Shown here: in pieces, positions 17,212 through 25,485 of the stretch
How the letters are laid out: every line of letters begins with the position of its first letter
Position numbering within the stretch: position 1 is the first letter of the stretch
DNA from: Enterocloster clostridioformis
Lineage (GTDB): Bacteria > Bacillota > Clostridia > Lachnospirales > Lachnospiraceae
DNA: 64,000 nt
Reading direction: 5' to 3'
Assembly (NCBI RefSeq): GCF_020297485.1
Contig: NZ_JAIWZC010000001.1
Location: forward strand, 1,488,001 to 1,552,000
Notes under the pieces: generated by a model
The model's input: only the letters and a program-made list of their open reading frames with translations
Told to the model about the DNA's origin: nothing
Database searches by the model: none
Made by a program: the position numbers and the translations under genes

Positions 17212-18970
17212 TTAGGCGTTTGCGAAACGCCAGAACCCATATAAATACGGGATTCTTTTTCTTACAAAATAAAACAACTCCTCACTGGTTTATGGTAAAA
17301 TAGAATTGTCCAGAAACTATCTACCAATCCACCAAGAAAGGAGTTGTACCTATATGATAACATACAAACAGCTTTCTTTGGCAGATATTTTTACCGATTG
17401 CCAAAATAAATTTGATAACGATAAATATGAGTTCCTTTCTTTGCTTGATGAAACCATCAACCTCGATGAAATTGTCCCGACGTCTTTTGTTTCCCATTTC
17501 CACGCCGCCACCGGCAGACCTAGAAAGCACCTTCTTTATCCAATGCTCAAGGCTCTGTTATTACAGCTTATTTTCTCGATTCCTACTACTTCCCTCCTGA
17601 TTGTATTTTTGAAATACTCTCAGGAATTACGGGATTTCTGTGGCTTTGATGTTGTTCCTGACGCGTCTAAATTCACACGCTTCAAACAGGATTTCTTATT
17701 GGACTTACAATCGATGTTTGACAGGCTGGTTGACCTGACCGAACCGATATGCCAACGGATTGATAAGGAAAAAGCATCTATGCTTCTCTTTGATACCTCC
17801 GGTATTGAAGCATGGGTAACAGAAAATAATCCCAAATACGCCAACCGTATCATCAAACAGCTAAAATCTTTAAAAAAAGCGAACGGGCTGGATGATTCCT
17901 TTGACCCTTATAAAGCCGCCTATGGTTCCATGCCGCCTCATGCTGCCGCTAATCCTGCGATTCAGCAGATGTACATTAACGGGCATTTCTGTTATGCCTT
18001 TAAATTCGGCATCGTTACAAACGGGCTGGGTATCGTCAGACATATTTCCTTTTACAACAAAGATTTTCTCGTATCCCATCCTGAGATCATCGTGGAAAAG
18101 AAATCTGACTCTCCGGATGAGGACAAAAGCCTTGCAGATTCCAAAGCGCTAATCCCGACTCTGAAGGATTTCTTCCGGAAACATCCGCTTATCAACCCCA
18201 AAACGTTTCTGGGGGATGCCGCTTTCGATTCCATCGAGATTTATAAATACCTACTGCAGGAAACATCCTTTGAAAAAGCGTATATTCCCCTGAAAAACAA
18301 ACTCAAAATCGAAGGAGTCGATTACACCGTAAATGCTGATGGCATTCCCTGTTGCCCGCATGATGCTTCACTCCCAATGAAACGGGAAGGAAGTAAATCT
18401 CATTTGCGCTGTGGTCTTCCAACCATGAAATTTGTCTGTCCCAAAATGAAATGGGAACGAGACAACATTACAAAGAAAACCAAACGCGTATGCCATTGTG
18501 ACAACCCGTGTACAGCATCTTCCTGCGGAAGAATGATCTACATCTATCCGGAACAGAACCTCCGTGCTTATCCAGGGACTATCCGCGGCACATCAGAATG
18601 GGACTCCACATATAAAATCCGGGTGAATGTAGAAAAATCCATTAACCACTTTAAGGACAGCTTTTGTGTTGCCGGGCGTAAAACACAGAATGAGAAAACA
18701 CTCCATGCGGATTTGCTCCTTGCCGGAATTGCCCAGCTGATTACCGTAATGGTTGCGGATAAAATCCATAAACATCAATATATCCGCAGCTTGAAACCTT
18801 TGATCGCATAAGTATCCGTGGTTCATATTCCTTTACTGTCAGATACCCGTATCTGTTTTATTTTCGCACCCGAAAATCCTGTTTTTTACACACACCTCCC
18901 GAAAATCCGGCTATGCCAGATTTTTGTCTTGTTGGAATCAAGATTTCCTACTTGTTTCGCAATTACCTAA
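17212..18970 (+). mobile_element. IS copy 3 of 4
   Basis: Identical unit at an exact 1,769-bp period, again bounded by TGAAATTATT (17202-17211). Confidence 0.85.
17354..18811 (+). CDS. DDE transposase (IS copy 3)
   Basis: The product is identical to that of copy 1. The perfect period means all four copies share upstream and downstream sequence. Confidence 0.85.
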   Translation: MITYKQLSLADIFTDCQNKFDNDKYEFLSLLDETINLDEIVPTSFVSHFHAATGRPRKHLLYPMLKALLLQLIFSIPTTSLLIVFLKYSQELRDFCGFDVVPDASKFTRFKQDFLLDLQSMFDRLVDLTEPICQRIDKEKASMLLFDTSGIEAWVTENNPKYANRIIKQLKSLKKANGLDDSFDPYKAAYGSMPPHAAANPAIQQMYINGHFCYAFKFGIVTNGLGIVRHISFYNKDFLVSHPEIIVEKKSDSPDEDKSLADSKALIPTLKDFFRKHPLINPKTFLGDAAFDSIEIYKYLLQETSFEKAYIPLKNKLKIEGVDYTVNADGIPCCPHDASLPMKREGSKSHLRCGLPTMKFVCPKMKWERDNITKKTKRVCHCDNPCTASSCGRMIYIYPEQNLRAYPGTIRGTSEWDSTYKIRVNVEKSINHFKDSFCVAGRKTQNEKTLHADLLLAGIAQLITVMVADKIHKHQYIRSLKPLIA

Positions 18971-18980
18971 TGAAATTATT

Positions 18981-20739
18981 TTAGGCGTTTGCGAAACGCC
19001 AGAACCCATATAAATACGGGATTCTTTTTCTTACAAAATAAAACAACTCCTCACTGGTTTATGGTAAAATAGAATTGTCCAGAAACTATCTACCAATCCA
19101 CCAAGAAAGGAGTTGTACCTATATGATAACATACAAACAGCTTTCTTTGGCAGATATTTTTACCGATTGCCAAAATAAATTTGATAACGATAAATATGAG
19201 TTCCTTTCTTTGCTTGATGAAACCATCAACCTCGATGAAATTGTCCCGACGTCTTTTGTTTCCCATTTCCACGCCGCCACCGGCAGACCTAGAAAGCACC
19301 TTCTTTATCCAATGCTCAAGGCTCTGTTATTACAGCTTATTTTCTCGATTCCTACTACTTCCCTCCTGATTGTATTTTTGAAATACTCTCAGGAATTACG
19401 GGATTTCTGTGGCTTTGATGTTGTTCCTGACGCGTCTAAATTCACACGCTTCAAACAGGATTTCTTATTGGACTTACAATCGATGTTTGACAGGCTGGTT
19501 GACCTGACCGAACCGATATGCCAACGGATTGATAAGGAAAAAGCATCTATGCTTCTCTTTGATACCTCCGGTATTGAAGCATGGGTAACAGAAAATAATC
19601 CCAAATACGCCAACCGTATCATCAAACAGCTAAAATCTTTAAAAAAAGCGAACGGGCTGGATGATTCCTTTGACCCTTATAAAGCCGCCTATGGTTCCAT
19701 GCCGCCTCATGCTGCCGCTAATCCTGCGATTCAGCAGATGTACATTAACGGGCATTTCTGTTATGCCTTTAAATTCGGCATCGTTACAAACGGGCTGGGT
19801 ATCGTCAGACATATTTCCTTTTACAACAAAGATTTTCTCGTATCCCATCCTGAGATCATCGTGGAAAAGAAATCTGACTCTCCGGATGAGGACAAAAGCC
19901 TTGCAGATTCCAAAGCGCTAATCCCGACTCTGAAGGATTTCTTCCGGAAACATCCGCTTATCAACCCCAAAACGTTTCTGGGGGATGCCGCTTTCGATTC
20001 CATCGAGATTTATAAATACCTACTGCAGGAAACATCCTTTGAAAAAGCGTATATTCCCCTGAAAAACAAACTCAAAATCGAAGGAGTCGATTACACCGTA
20101 AATGCTGATGGCATTCCCTGTTGCCCGCATGATGCTTCACTCCCAATGAAACGGGAAGGAAGTAAATCTCATTTGCGCTGTGGTCTTCCAACCATGAAAT
20201 TTGTCTGTCCCAAAATGAAATGGGAACGAGACAACATTACAAAGAAAACCAAACGCGTATGCCATTGTGACAACCCGTGTACAGCATCTTCCTGCGGAAG
20301 AATGATCTACATCTATCCGGAACAGAACCTCCGTGCTTATCCAGGGACTATCCGCGGCACATCAGAATGGGACTCCACATATAAAATCCGGGTGAATGTA
20401 GAAAAATCCATTAACCACTTTAAGGACAGCTTTTGTGTTGCCGGGCGTAAAACACAGAATGAGAAAACACTCCATGCGGATTTGCTCCTTGCCGGAATTG
20501 CCCAGCTGATTACCGTAATGGTTGCGGATAAAATCCATAAACATCAATATATCCGCAGCTTGAAACCTTTGATCGCATAAGTATCCGTGGTTCATATTCC
20601 TTTACTGTCAGATACCCGTATCTGTTTTATTTTCGCACCCGAAAATCCTGTTTTTTACACACACCTCCCGAAAATCCGGCTATGCCAGATTTTTGTCTTG
20701 TTGGAATCAAGATTTCCTACTTGTTTCGCAATTACCTAA
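18981..20739 (+). mobile_element. IS copy 4 of 4
   Basis: The last unit. Its right end, ATTACCTAA at 20731-20739, is followed by TGAAATTAT and then by the stop region of the Toprim gene on the other strand. Confidence 0.85.
19123..20580 (+). CDS. DDE transposase (IS copy 4)
   Basis: The product is identical to that of copy 1. Transcription from any of the copies would run towards, and antisense to, the Toprim and radical SAM genes. Confidence 0.85.
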   Translation: MITYKQLSLADIFTDCQNKFDNDKYEFLSLLDETINLDEIVPTSFVSHFHAATGRPRKHLLYPMLKALLLQLIFSIPTTSLLIVFLKYSQELRDFCGFDVVPDASKFTRFKQDFLLDLQSMFDRLVDLTEPICQRIDKEKASMLLFDTSGIEAWVTENNPKYANRIIKQLKSLKKANGLDDSFDPYKAAYGSMPPHAAANPAIQQMYINGHFCYAFKFGIVTNGLGIVRHISFYNKDFLVSHPEIIVEKKSDSPDEDKSLADSKALIPTLKDFFRKHPLINPKTFLGDAAFDSIEIYKYLLQETSFEKAYIPLKNKLKIEGVDYTVNADGIPCCPHDASLPMKREGSKSHLRCGLPTMKFVCPKMKWERDNITKKTKRVCHCDNPCTASSCGRMIYIYPEQNLRAYPGTIRGTSEWDSTYKIRVNVEKSINHFKDSFCVAGRKTQNEKTLHADLLLAGIAQLITVMVADKIHKHQYIRSLKPLIA

Positions 20740-20744
20740 TGAAA

Positions 20745-21749
20745 TTATCCGATTGCCTGTTTCCGATCCAGATTGCCATTCCTGTTCAAATATTGGATTA
20801 CTGCCTTTTTTCTCTCTGCAACAAGAAATTCATTCCAATCTTTCCCATGTGGCGGGAACCGGACTTTAACGTGATATCCTATCTCTATATATTTCTTGCG
20901 GATTAATGCCGCTGCTTTCCGGCCTGCCTTATCATTATCAAGATACAGGCTTATCCGTTTAATCTGTGGATTTTCCAGCAGGAACCGGTCCAATGCCCCG
21001 TCCCAGGTTGATCCCAATGCCAGCTTGTTTGACTGCCCGTCACGCTTATAATCCATATAAGACATCAGGTCAATGGCTGCCTCAAATACCTTGACTTCTT
21101 TATTTTTCTTGTTTCTTACATTGAATCCATAGGTTTTATCGTTGTTCTCCACGTCCCCTTTAAACGGATTCCCATAATTATCCACCGTTCCCCTCATACT
21201 GGCAAACCGTGCTGTACCAAAGGAATCCCTGCCAATAAAAACCACGTTATGATATCTGCGTGTTTCATAGATCAGCTTTTTTTTAACGAACCAGTCAACC
21301 ATTTCTTTGCTCAGGCAGCGCGTTTTTAACAGATAGGCATATAACCTCCGATAATTGTCGTTTGGTTCGGGAAGCACAAAAACCCCTTTTCCTTCTGGTT
21401 CTTTCTTTTGCTCTTCCTTTCTTCTCTCGTGGTTTTTCCTGCTTGTATCATCTTTAAATGACTTATCCTCATACCGATAACCGGCCTCGTTCAACAAATA
21501 GATAACAGCCTCACGAAAATCCATATAGCAAAATTGTCTCAGGAATTCAATGTTGTCCCCGCTGTGACCGTCTTGGCCCTCGGGTACGGAAAAACGCAGC
21601 CAGCTCCTACGATTTTTAATCCTTATAGAATCATGTTCTTTCAATGTATAGTAACTGCCTACCCGCTTCACCGTGAAGCCCTGCCTTTCAGCAATAGATA
21701 CCAGGTCTACGCTTCTGGCTATCTCTAATTCTTCATCTGTAAACTTCAT
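20745..21749 (-). CDS. DUF3991/Toprim domain protein (primase-like)
   Basis: 334 residues. The N-terminal DLVSIAERQGFTVKRVGSYYTLKEHDSIRI...SGDNIEFLRQF resembles the CHC2-like primase entry domain without zinc cysteines. A charged linker (residues 110-130) is followed by a DUF3991-like segment. The Toprim fold has its Glu in VFEAAIDLMSY near 220 and DxD in LYLDNDKAGRKAA near 265. Such proteins on Firmicutes elements are thought to take part in DNA replication or transfer. The stop codon lies at the IS target site: its TAA is just inside the right flank of the array, so the gene remains intact. Confidence 0.85.
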   Translation of the reverse strand: MKFTDEELEIARSVDLVSIAERQGFTVKRVGSYYTLKEHDSIRIKNRRSWLRFSVPEGQDGHSGDNIEFLRQFCYMDFREAVIYLLNEAGYRYEDKSFKDDTSRKNHERRKEEQKKEPEGKGVFVLPEPNDNYRRLYAYLLKTRCLSKEMVDWFVKKKLIYETRRYHNVVFIGRDSFGTARFASMRGTVDNYGNPFKGDVENNDKTYGFNVRNKKNKEVKVFEAAIDLMSYMDYKRDGQSNKLALGSTWDGALDRFLLENPQIKRISLYLDNDKAGRKAAALIRKKYIEIGYHVKVRFPPHGKDWNEFLVAERKKAVIQYLNRNGNLDRKQAIG

Positions 21750-21772
21750 AGCACCACCTCCTGAATCAGAGT

Positions 21773-22807
21773 TTAAAATTTCATGTCAAAATAACTGCTG
21801 ATTTCCGGAAAGTCTCTTTCATACTCCTCCAGATACGTTCTGCAAGCGCTCCCTTCTTTTGACAAGTGGCAAAATTCACGGAAGCTCATCTGCTTATACA
21901 TATGGGGCTGGTTACACCACCTGGACAGGTTTACATACATTCCCCGGTAAAGTGATTCCTGATATTTCTCATACCGCATGATATATGGATACGCACGCAC
22001 TCCCATTAGAATCCGGATACGCTCAAATGCCTGTAAGATATCCTGTTTCCAGAAAGTCCGGTCATATCTTCCATCTGCATCAAACCCAGTCAATATATAG
22101 AACTTAATCCTTTTTGATTCCTGGAATATTGGGTTTATGATCTTCATCTTTTCTATGACTGTTTCTTTATCCTTGATATTGTCAAAAGCAAATAATAAGT
22201 CACCATCCAGCCTGCAGGATGCCAGTTCCCTGGCTTTTTGCATGGTAATCAGCCTGATATCCAGTCCTTGCCGGAACTGGACCGGACGGCCGGTTTCACG
22301 TAGTTGTCCTAATAATGTTCTCCACTCCCCACATGCAAGGAAATTATCATCAAGCAGACAGATCTTCTTTTTCTGCGGATTGTAAAATTCGTCCACTGGG
22401 TTTGCAGGAACGGATGCTGTTTTATTTCTGTTCACACAAAAGGGGCATTGCCTGAAGCAGCCCCTTGTTAAAAAACCAATAGAATAATCCCGGTAATACT
22501 TATACTTCTTACTCTTTTTTCCTTCTTCTCCCTTTCCTTCAAGCCAATCCGTATACAGGCTGTAATCCGGCATGGCATGTTCTGTTTCATAGGGCAGCTC
22601 AGGAGCCTGGTCTAAATAAAATCCAGTCCCTCCATATTCTACATTCTCCATCTTTAATACTTCCGGCGGATACCTCGTAGCCGTAAAGACCTTTGACAGA
22701 TATATCTTGTCAAACTCATTGAAACCTGAATATTCCATTAGCAAATGTACCTGATCCCCCATCTGCTTATGGAATCCGCTGATTTTCATGCATGCCAGAT
22801 TCGGCAT
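21773..22807 (-). CDS. Radical SAM protein
   Basis: 344 residues from ATG 22807. The iron-sulfur ligand motif is GCFRQCPFCVNRN (CxxxCxxC) near residue 120. PVQFRQGLDIRLIT, then LLFAFDN and YILTGFDAD look like the later barrel strands. The frame stays open upstream of the ATG for about 24 codons and reads KIGIIDADLL before a TGA. That is the normal N-terminus I recall for this phage- and element-borne family, but no ATG, GTG or TTG is available there. Either initiation is non-canonical or a one-base shift has separated it from an ATG near 22868. The substrate is unknown. It is adjacent to the XF1762-like and PAPS-reductase-like genes. Confidence 0.8.
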   Translation of the reverse strand: MPNLACMKISGFHKQMGDQVHLLMEYSGFNEFDKIYLSKVFTATRYPPEVLKMENVEYGGTGFYLDQAPELPYETEHAMPDYSLYTDWLEGKGEEGKKSKKYKYYRDYSIGFLTRGCFRQCPFCVNRNKTASVPANPVDEFYNPQKKKICLLDDNFLACGEWRTLLGQLRETGRPVQFRQGLDIRLITMQKARELASCRLDGDLLFAFDNIKDKETVIEKMKIINPIFQESKRIKFYILTGFDADGRYDRTFWKQDILQAFERIRILMGVRAYPYIMRYEKYQESLYRGMYVNLSRWCNQPHMYKQMSFREFCHLSKEGSACRTYLEEYERDFPEISSYFDMKF

Positions 22808-22873
22808 GCGGTGCCTGTTCTTATCTAATAAATCAGCATCTATAATTCCAATTTTCGATTCCCATCACCTTCT

Positions 22874-23317
22874 TTACACCAATTTTTTTATCCATCTTTG
22901 CTTTTTACATTGCGGTGCTGTTGTATGTCTGCGCCTGGCAGGTGTATCCCAGGAACCGCCTCCTGCAATCACTTTCTCACATTCCCACCCCGCCGCTTTT
23001 AAGGAAGCGCCGGATTCAGAGATAAGGATATAAGTGATGATTCGCTCATACCCCATCTCTTTTGCAATCCGAGCCGCCCGCCCGTATAGGAAACTGCAGG
23101 CGTTGTCTGTACCGTCTGTGCAGCAGCGTGTAACTTCCAGCGTTTTTCCATCATCTAAATGCCTGGATACCGGCCTGCCGCACTGTATCACACCACACAT
23201 TCTGTCATGCTCGGTACATGCAACACGGAATTTATCCCGGTATACGGGACTATGGTGCCTGTGATTTTGCGCGACATATTCATTTGCCGCCTTTAACTCA
23301 ATCGGTACTGCTTTCAT
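22874..23317 (-). CDS. XF1762-like GNAT-fold protein
   Basis: 147 residues. NHRHHSPV near 18, the VGRPVSRxLDDGxTLEVTRxCTDGT-type centre near 48-70 (here CGRPVSRHLDDGKTLEVTR), NACSFLYGRAARIAKEMGYERIITY near 73-97 and GASLKAAGW are hallmarks of the XF1762 family as I remember it. The pattern resembles GNAT acyltransferases and, more loosely, the Mu Mom DNA modification protein. The C-terminus is Arg/Lys/Gln-rich. It lies between a radical SAM and a PAPS-reductase-like gene, a context that suggests nucleic-acid modification, but this is not demonstrated. Confidence 0.75.
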   Translation of the reverse strand: MKAVPIELKAANEYVAQNHRHHSPVYRDKFRVACTEHDRMCGVIQCGRPVSRHLDDGKTLEVTRCCTDGTDNACSFLYGRAARIAKEMGYERIITYILISESGASLKAAGWECEKVIAGGGSWDTPARRRHTTAPQCKKQRWIKKLV

Positions 23318-23380
23318 TCACTTTTACTATATAATTTAGTCCCGGTTGGAACGTAAACCTCCTGTTGTTGATTTATTGTT

Positions 23381-24241
23381 TTAGTCTGCTCCCATGTCCA
23401 TAAAATCCGAGAGGCATAGCTGCCCCTCAACATTTTTATCCTCCATCCACCACCGGAACACGTCCTCTCCGTACTTCCACTTAGTAGTTTTCCCTGCCGC
23501 ATGGATTGCCACCAGCATTTTATCAAACGCCCGGATATAAGCAGCCTTGTACTTTGGGAAGTCCGCAAATTCTTTGTAGCGGTTCTTGCCAGCCATCGGA
23601 CACCCAACACAGCCAACTCTTTTATAACCCATATCATACAGCGGGTTATAAGGCATATGGTTGGAACGGATATAATCCCAGATGTCTTTATGTGTCCAGT
23701 CAATGATAGGGTTTGACACGACTCTGCCATGGATCGCGCACCGCTCGATAACCAGCCGCTTATCATCGTTGTCGTTCATCAGGGTAATCCTGTTCTCGAC
23801 CTTCGGGGCAGTGGCTTCCAGTTGCCCTCTCTTAGAGCGTTTAGTGCTTTCGTCCCAGCGCACGCCCGTTGAGACCAGCCTGTCCGGCGTTGTGTTTTCT
23901 TTTAGGATTTCACAACAATAGCGCTGCATCCTGGTGGGCGGCATCTTCTTTTTGACAATTAACTGCCACATGCTCAGTGGTGGCATATGGATATAACATG
24001 GAATTCCTTTTTCTTTTAAACTTCGAAATTTCTCCCTGATGTAGTACACAGTATCGGGAGCATCGACTGTTGTGTGAGAATTGTGGGCCTCAAATTCAAC
24101 TCCTGACCGGATAAATAAATTCAGAAGTACGTCCGAATCCTTCCCGCCGCTGTAAGTACAGATTATGGGGGCATCATAGTACCTCTTTGACATTTCACTT
24201 GCTAATTTGATCCGTTCAATGCTCTTCGCCTCTAAATCCAA
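23381..24241 (-). CDS. PAPS reductase-like PP-loop protein
   Basis: 286 residues. The PP-loop YSGGKDSDVLL is near residue 30. CC in MQRYCCEILKEN near 110 and GCVGCPMAGKNR near 220 give the CC...CxxC arrangement expected for a [4Fe-4S]-binding member of the CysH/DndC superfamily. NPIIDWTHKDIWDYI is the typical second helix block. The proposed start is TTG 24241; no better start or strong ribosome site is visible. On mobile elements such proteins are often not assimilatory. With no cysteine-biosynthesis neighbours and a GNAT-like and a radical SAM gene next door, I infer a sulfur or nucleotide-activation role in modification. Confidence 0.8.
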   Translation of the reverse strand: MDLEAKSIERIKLASEMSKRYYDAPIICTYSGGKDSDVLLNLFIRSGVEFEAHNSHTTVDAPDTVYYIREKFRSLKEKGIPCYIHMPPLSMWQLIVKKKMPPTRMQRYCCEILKENTTPDRLVSTGVRWDESTKRSKRGQLEATAPKVENRITLMNDNDDKRLVIERCAIHGRVVSNPIIDWTHKDIWDYIRSNHMPYNPLYDMGYKRVGCVGCPMAGKNRYKEFADFPKYKAAYIRAFDKMLVAIHAAGKTTKWKYGEDVFRWWMEDKNVEGQLCLSDFMDMGAD

Positions 24242-24396
24242 TAAGCGCCGAAGAGACTATCGTTTTACATGGCCACAACTTCTTATCCCTCCTTTTTGCA
24301 TTTCAATTTAGATTTTTACCAGAGGAATCTATGAAACCTCTTAATTTGAAGGGATTGTGTTTCCTTTATCTGTCCTGTATCATGGTAAAATCCCGG

Positions 24397-24726
24397 TCAC
24401 CTGCGGCAGCCGGTATTATTTCTGACGGTCACTTTTTCTTTCCATGGTTCTATTTCCTGGACCTTATGGATTCTTTCACATAAATCAGCAATTCTTTGAT
24501 AATCTGAATCCGACTTATCCAAGATTGCAAGCAGCTCCTTAAAATACCCGGAAGCCTCTTCGCACCCCTTTAGCTCGGACAGCCATTTGTAAGTCTCGTG
24601 CACACGGTCCTGTGGTGTTTTTCCCACCTCTTCTTCGTCCGTAAGACCAAATGGTCCAAGGTCCATCACAAGGCTGTTTACATCCTCTGCCAAGTGCAGG
24701 ATATAATCCTTTGCTTCTTTATCCAT
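24397..24726 (-). CDS. Hypothetical helical protein
   Basis: 109 residues from ATG 24726, chosen over the longer frame because GAAAGGATAAACAC precedes it. It is predicted to be helical and acidic (DKEAKDYILHLAEDVNSLVMDLGPFG...). No family is recognised. It starts 4 nt after the stop of the next gene upstream. Confidence 0.6.
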   Translation of the reverse strand: MDKEAKDYILHLAEDVNSLVMDLGPFGLTDEEEVGKTPQDRVHETYKWLSELKGCEEASGYFKELLAILDKSDSDYQRIADLCERIHKVQEIEPWKEKVTVRNNTGCRR

Positions 24727-24730
24727 GTGT

Positions 24731-25402
24731 TTATCCTTTCTCACAGTTACAATTTTCTGGTTTCTTTGATTCACAGCGCTGCGCCGCTATCTTTCTAATC
24801 TTCTGGCGCATTTTCTTTGTGTTATGACTGGGTATGGCGCATACTGCTGCTTCTTCTATTGTCAGCTTATCATATAGGAATGCCCTCTTTATGGTCCGCA
24901 TCTGGTAACAGTCAAATTCCTCTCTCGCATAAAATGCCACCTCTTCATAGGCAAGCCCATAGCGGAAACCTGACAGGATTTCTTCAATCTGTTCTTCATC
25001 AAACCGATTATCTGTTGCCAGTTCCATTTCCTGTATGCTTCTGCCAATATAAAACCCATAAAACACTAAATCCATCTGCCTGTAATCGTGTTTTCCATCT
25101 GCCACGGTCTGAATCTTCTGAATATCCAGTTTCCGTTCCAGTGCCCCTGCTATTGACCGGATTTCCTCCGGGCCGTCTGAATCATGTATAAGACCGATAA
25201 GACTGTCAAAATTTATACCCATCAAATACGCTTTGCGCAAAGCATTTATCTTATTTCTATATCCTCCAACCTCCATGATCTTCTTTACCGTTTCATAGGG
25301 AATCCGGTCAGCATATAAAGCCTCCTCCGCTAGATACAGGCTGTCTTTTGACAAGAAGATTTCATTTTTCAGGGTGTCCAAAGTTTTGTTTTTATCGTAC
25401 AT
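24731..25402 (-). CDS. Hypothetical alpha-helical protein
   Basis: 223 residues from ATG 25402 behind AAGGAGGAGAAGC. It consists of successive short helices with recurring Y/F-x-x-E-E/D-A patterns (YLAEEALYADRIPYETVKKIM, GLAYEEVAFYAREEF, LTIEEAAVCAI), which suggests a helical-repeat fold. There is no membrane segment. It is the first gene after the terminator at 25426-25451, so it probably has its own promoter or relies on readthrough. Unknown function. Confidence 0.6.
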   Translation of the reverse strand: MYDKNKTLDTLKNEIFLSKDSLYLAEEALYADRIPYETVKKIMEVGGYRNKINALRKAYLMGINFDSLIGLIHDSDGPEEIRSIAGALERKLDIQKIQTVADGKHDYRQMDLVFYGFYIGRSIQEMELATDNRFDEEQIEEILSGFRYGLAYEEVAFYAREEFDCYQMRTIKRAFLYDKLTIEEAAVCAIPSHNTKKMRQKIRKIAAQRCESKKPENCNCEKG

Positions 25403-25425
25403 GCTTCTCCTCCTTGAACAACAAA

Positions 25426-25451
25426 AGAGGAAGATATCAGCATCTCCCTCT
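25426..25451 (-). terminator. Rho-independent terminator after the secreted-protein gene
   Basis: On the minus strand, AGAGGGAGAT-gctg-ATATCTTCCTCT is followed by TTTTG. It separates the Tad block from the gene at 24731-25402. Confidence 0.7.
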
Positions 25452-25485
25452 TTACTCACTATTTATTTACTTTTTATGTTGCATA

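Noticed and set aside
23314..23766. 150-residue ORF overlapping the PAPS reductase-like gene
   Set aside because: Same-strand out-of-frame shadow with no family features.
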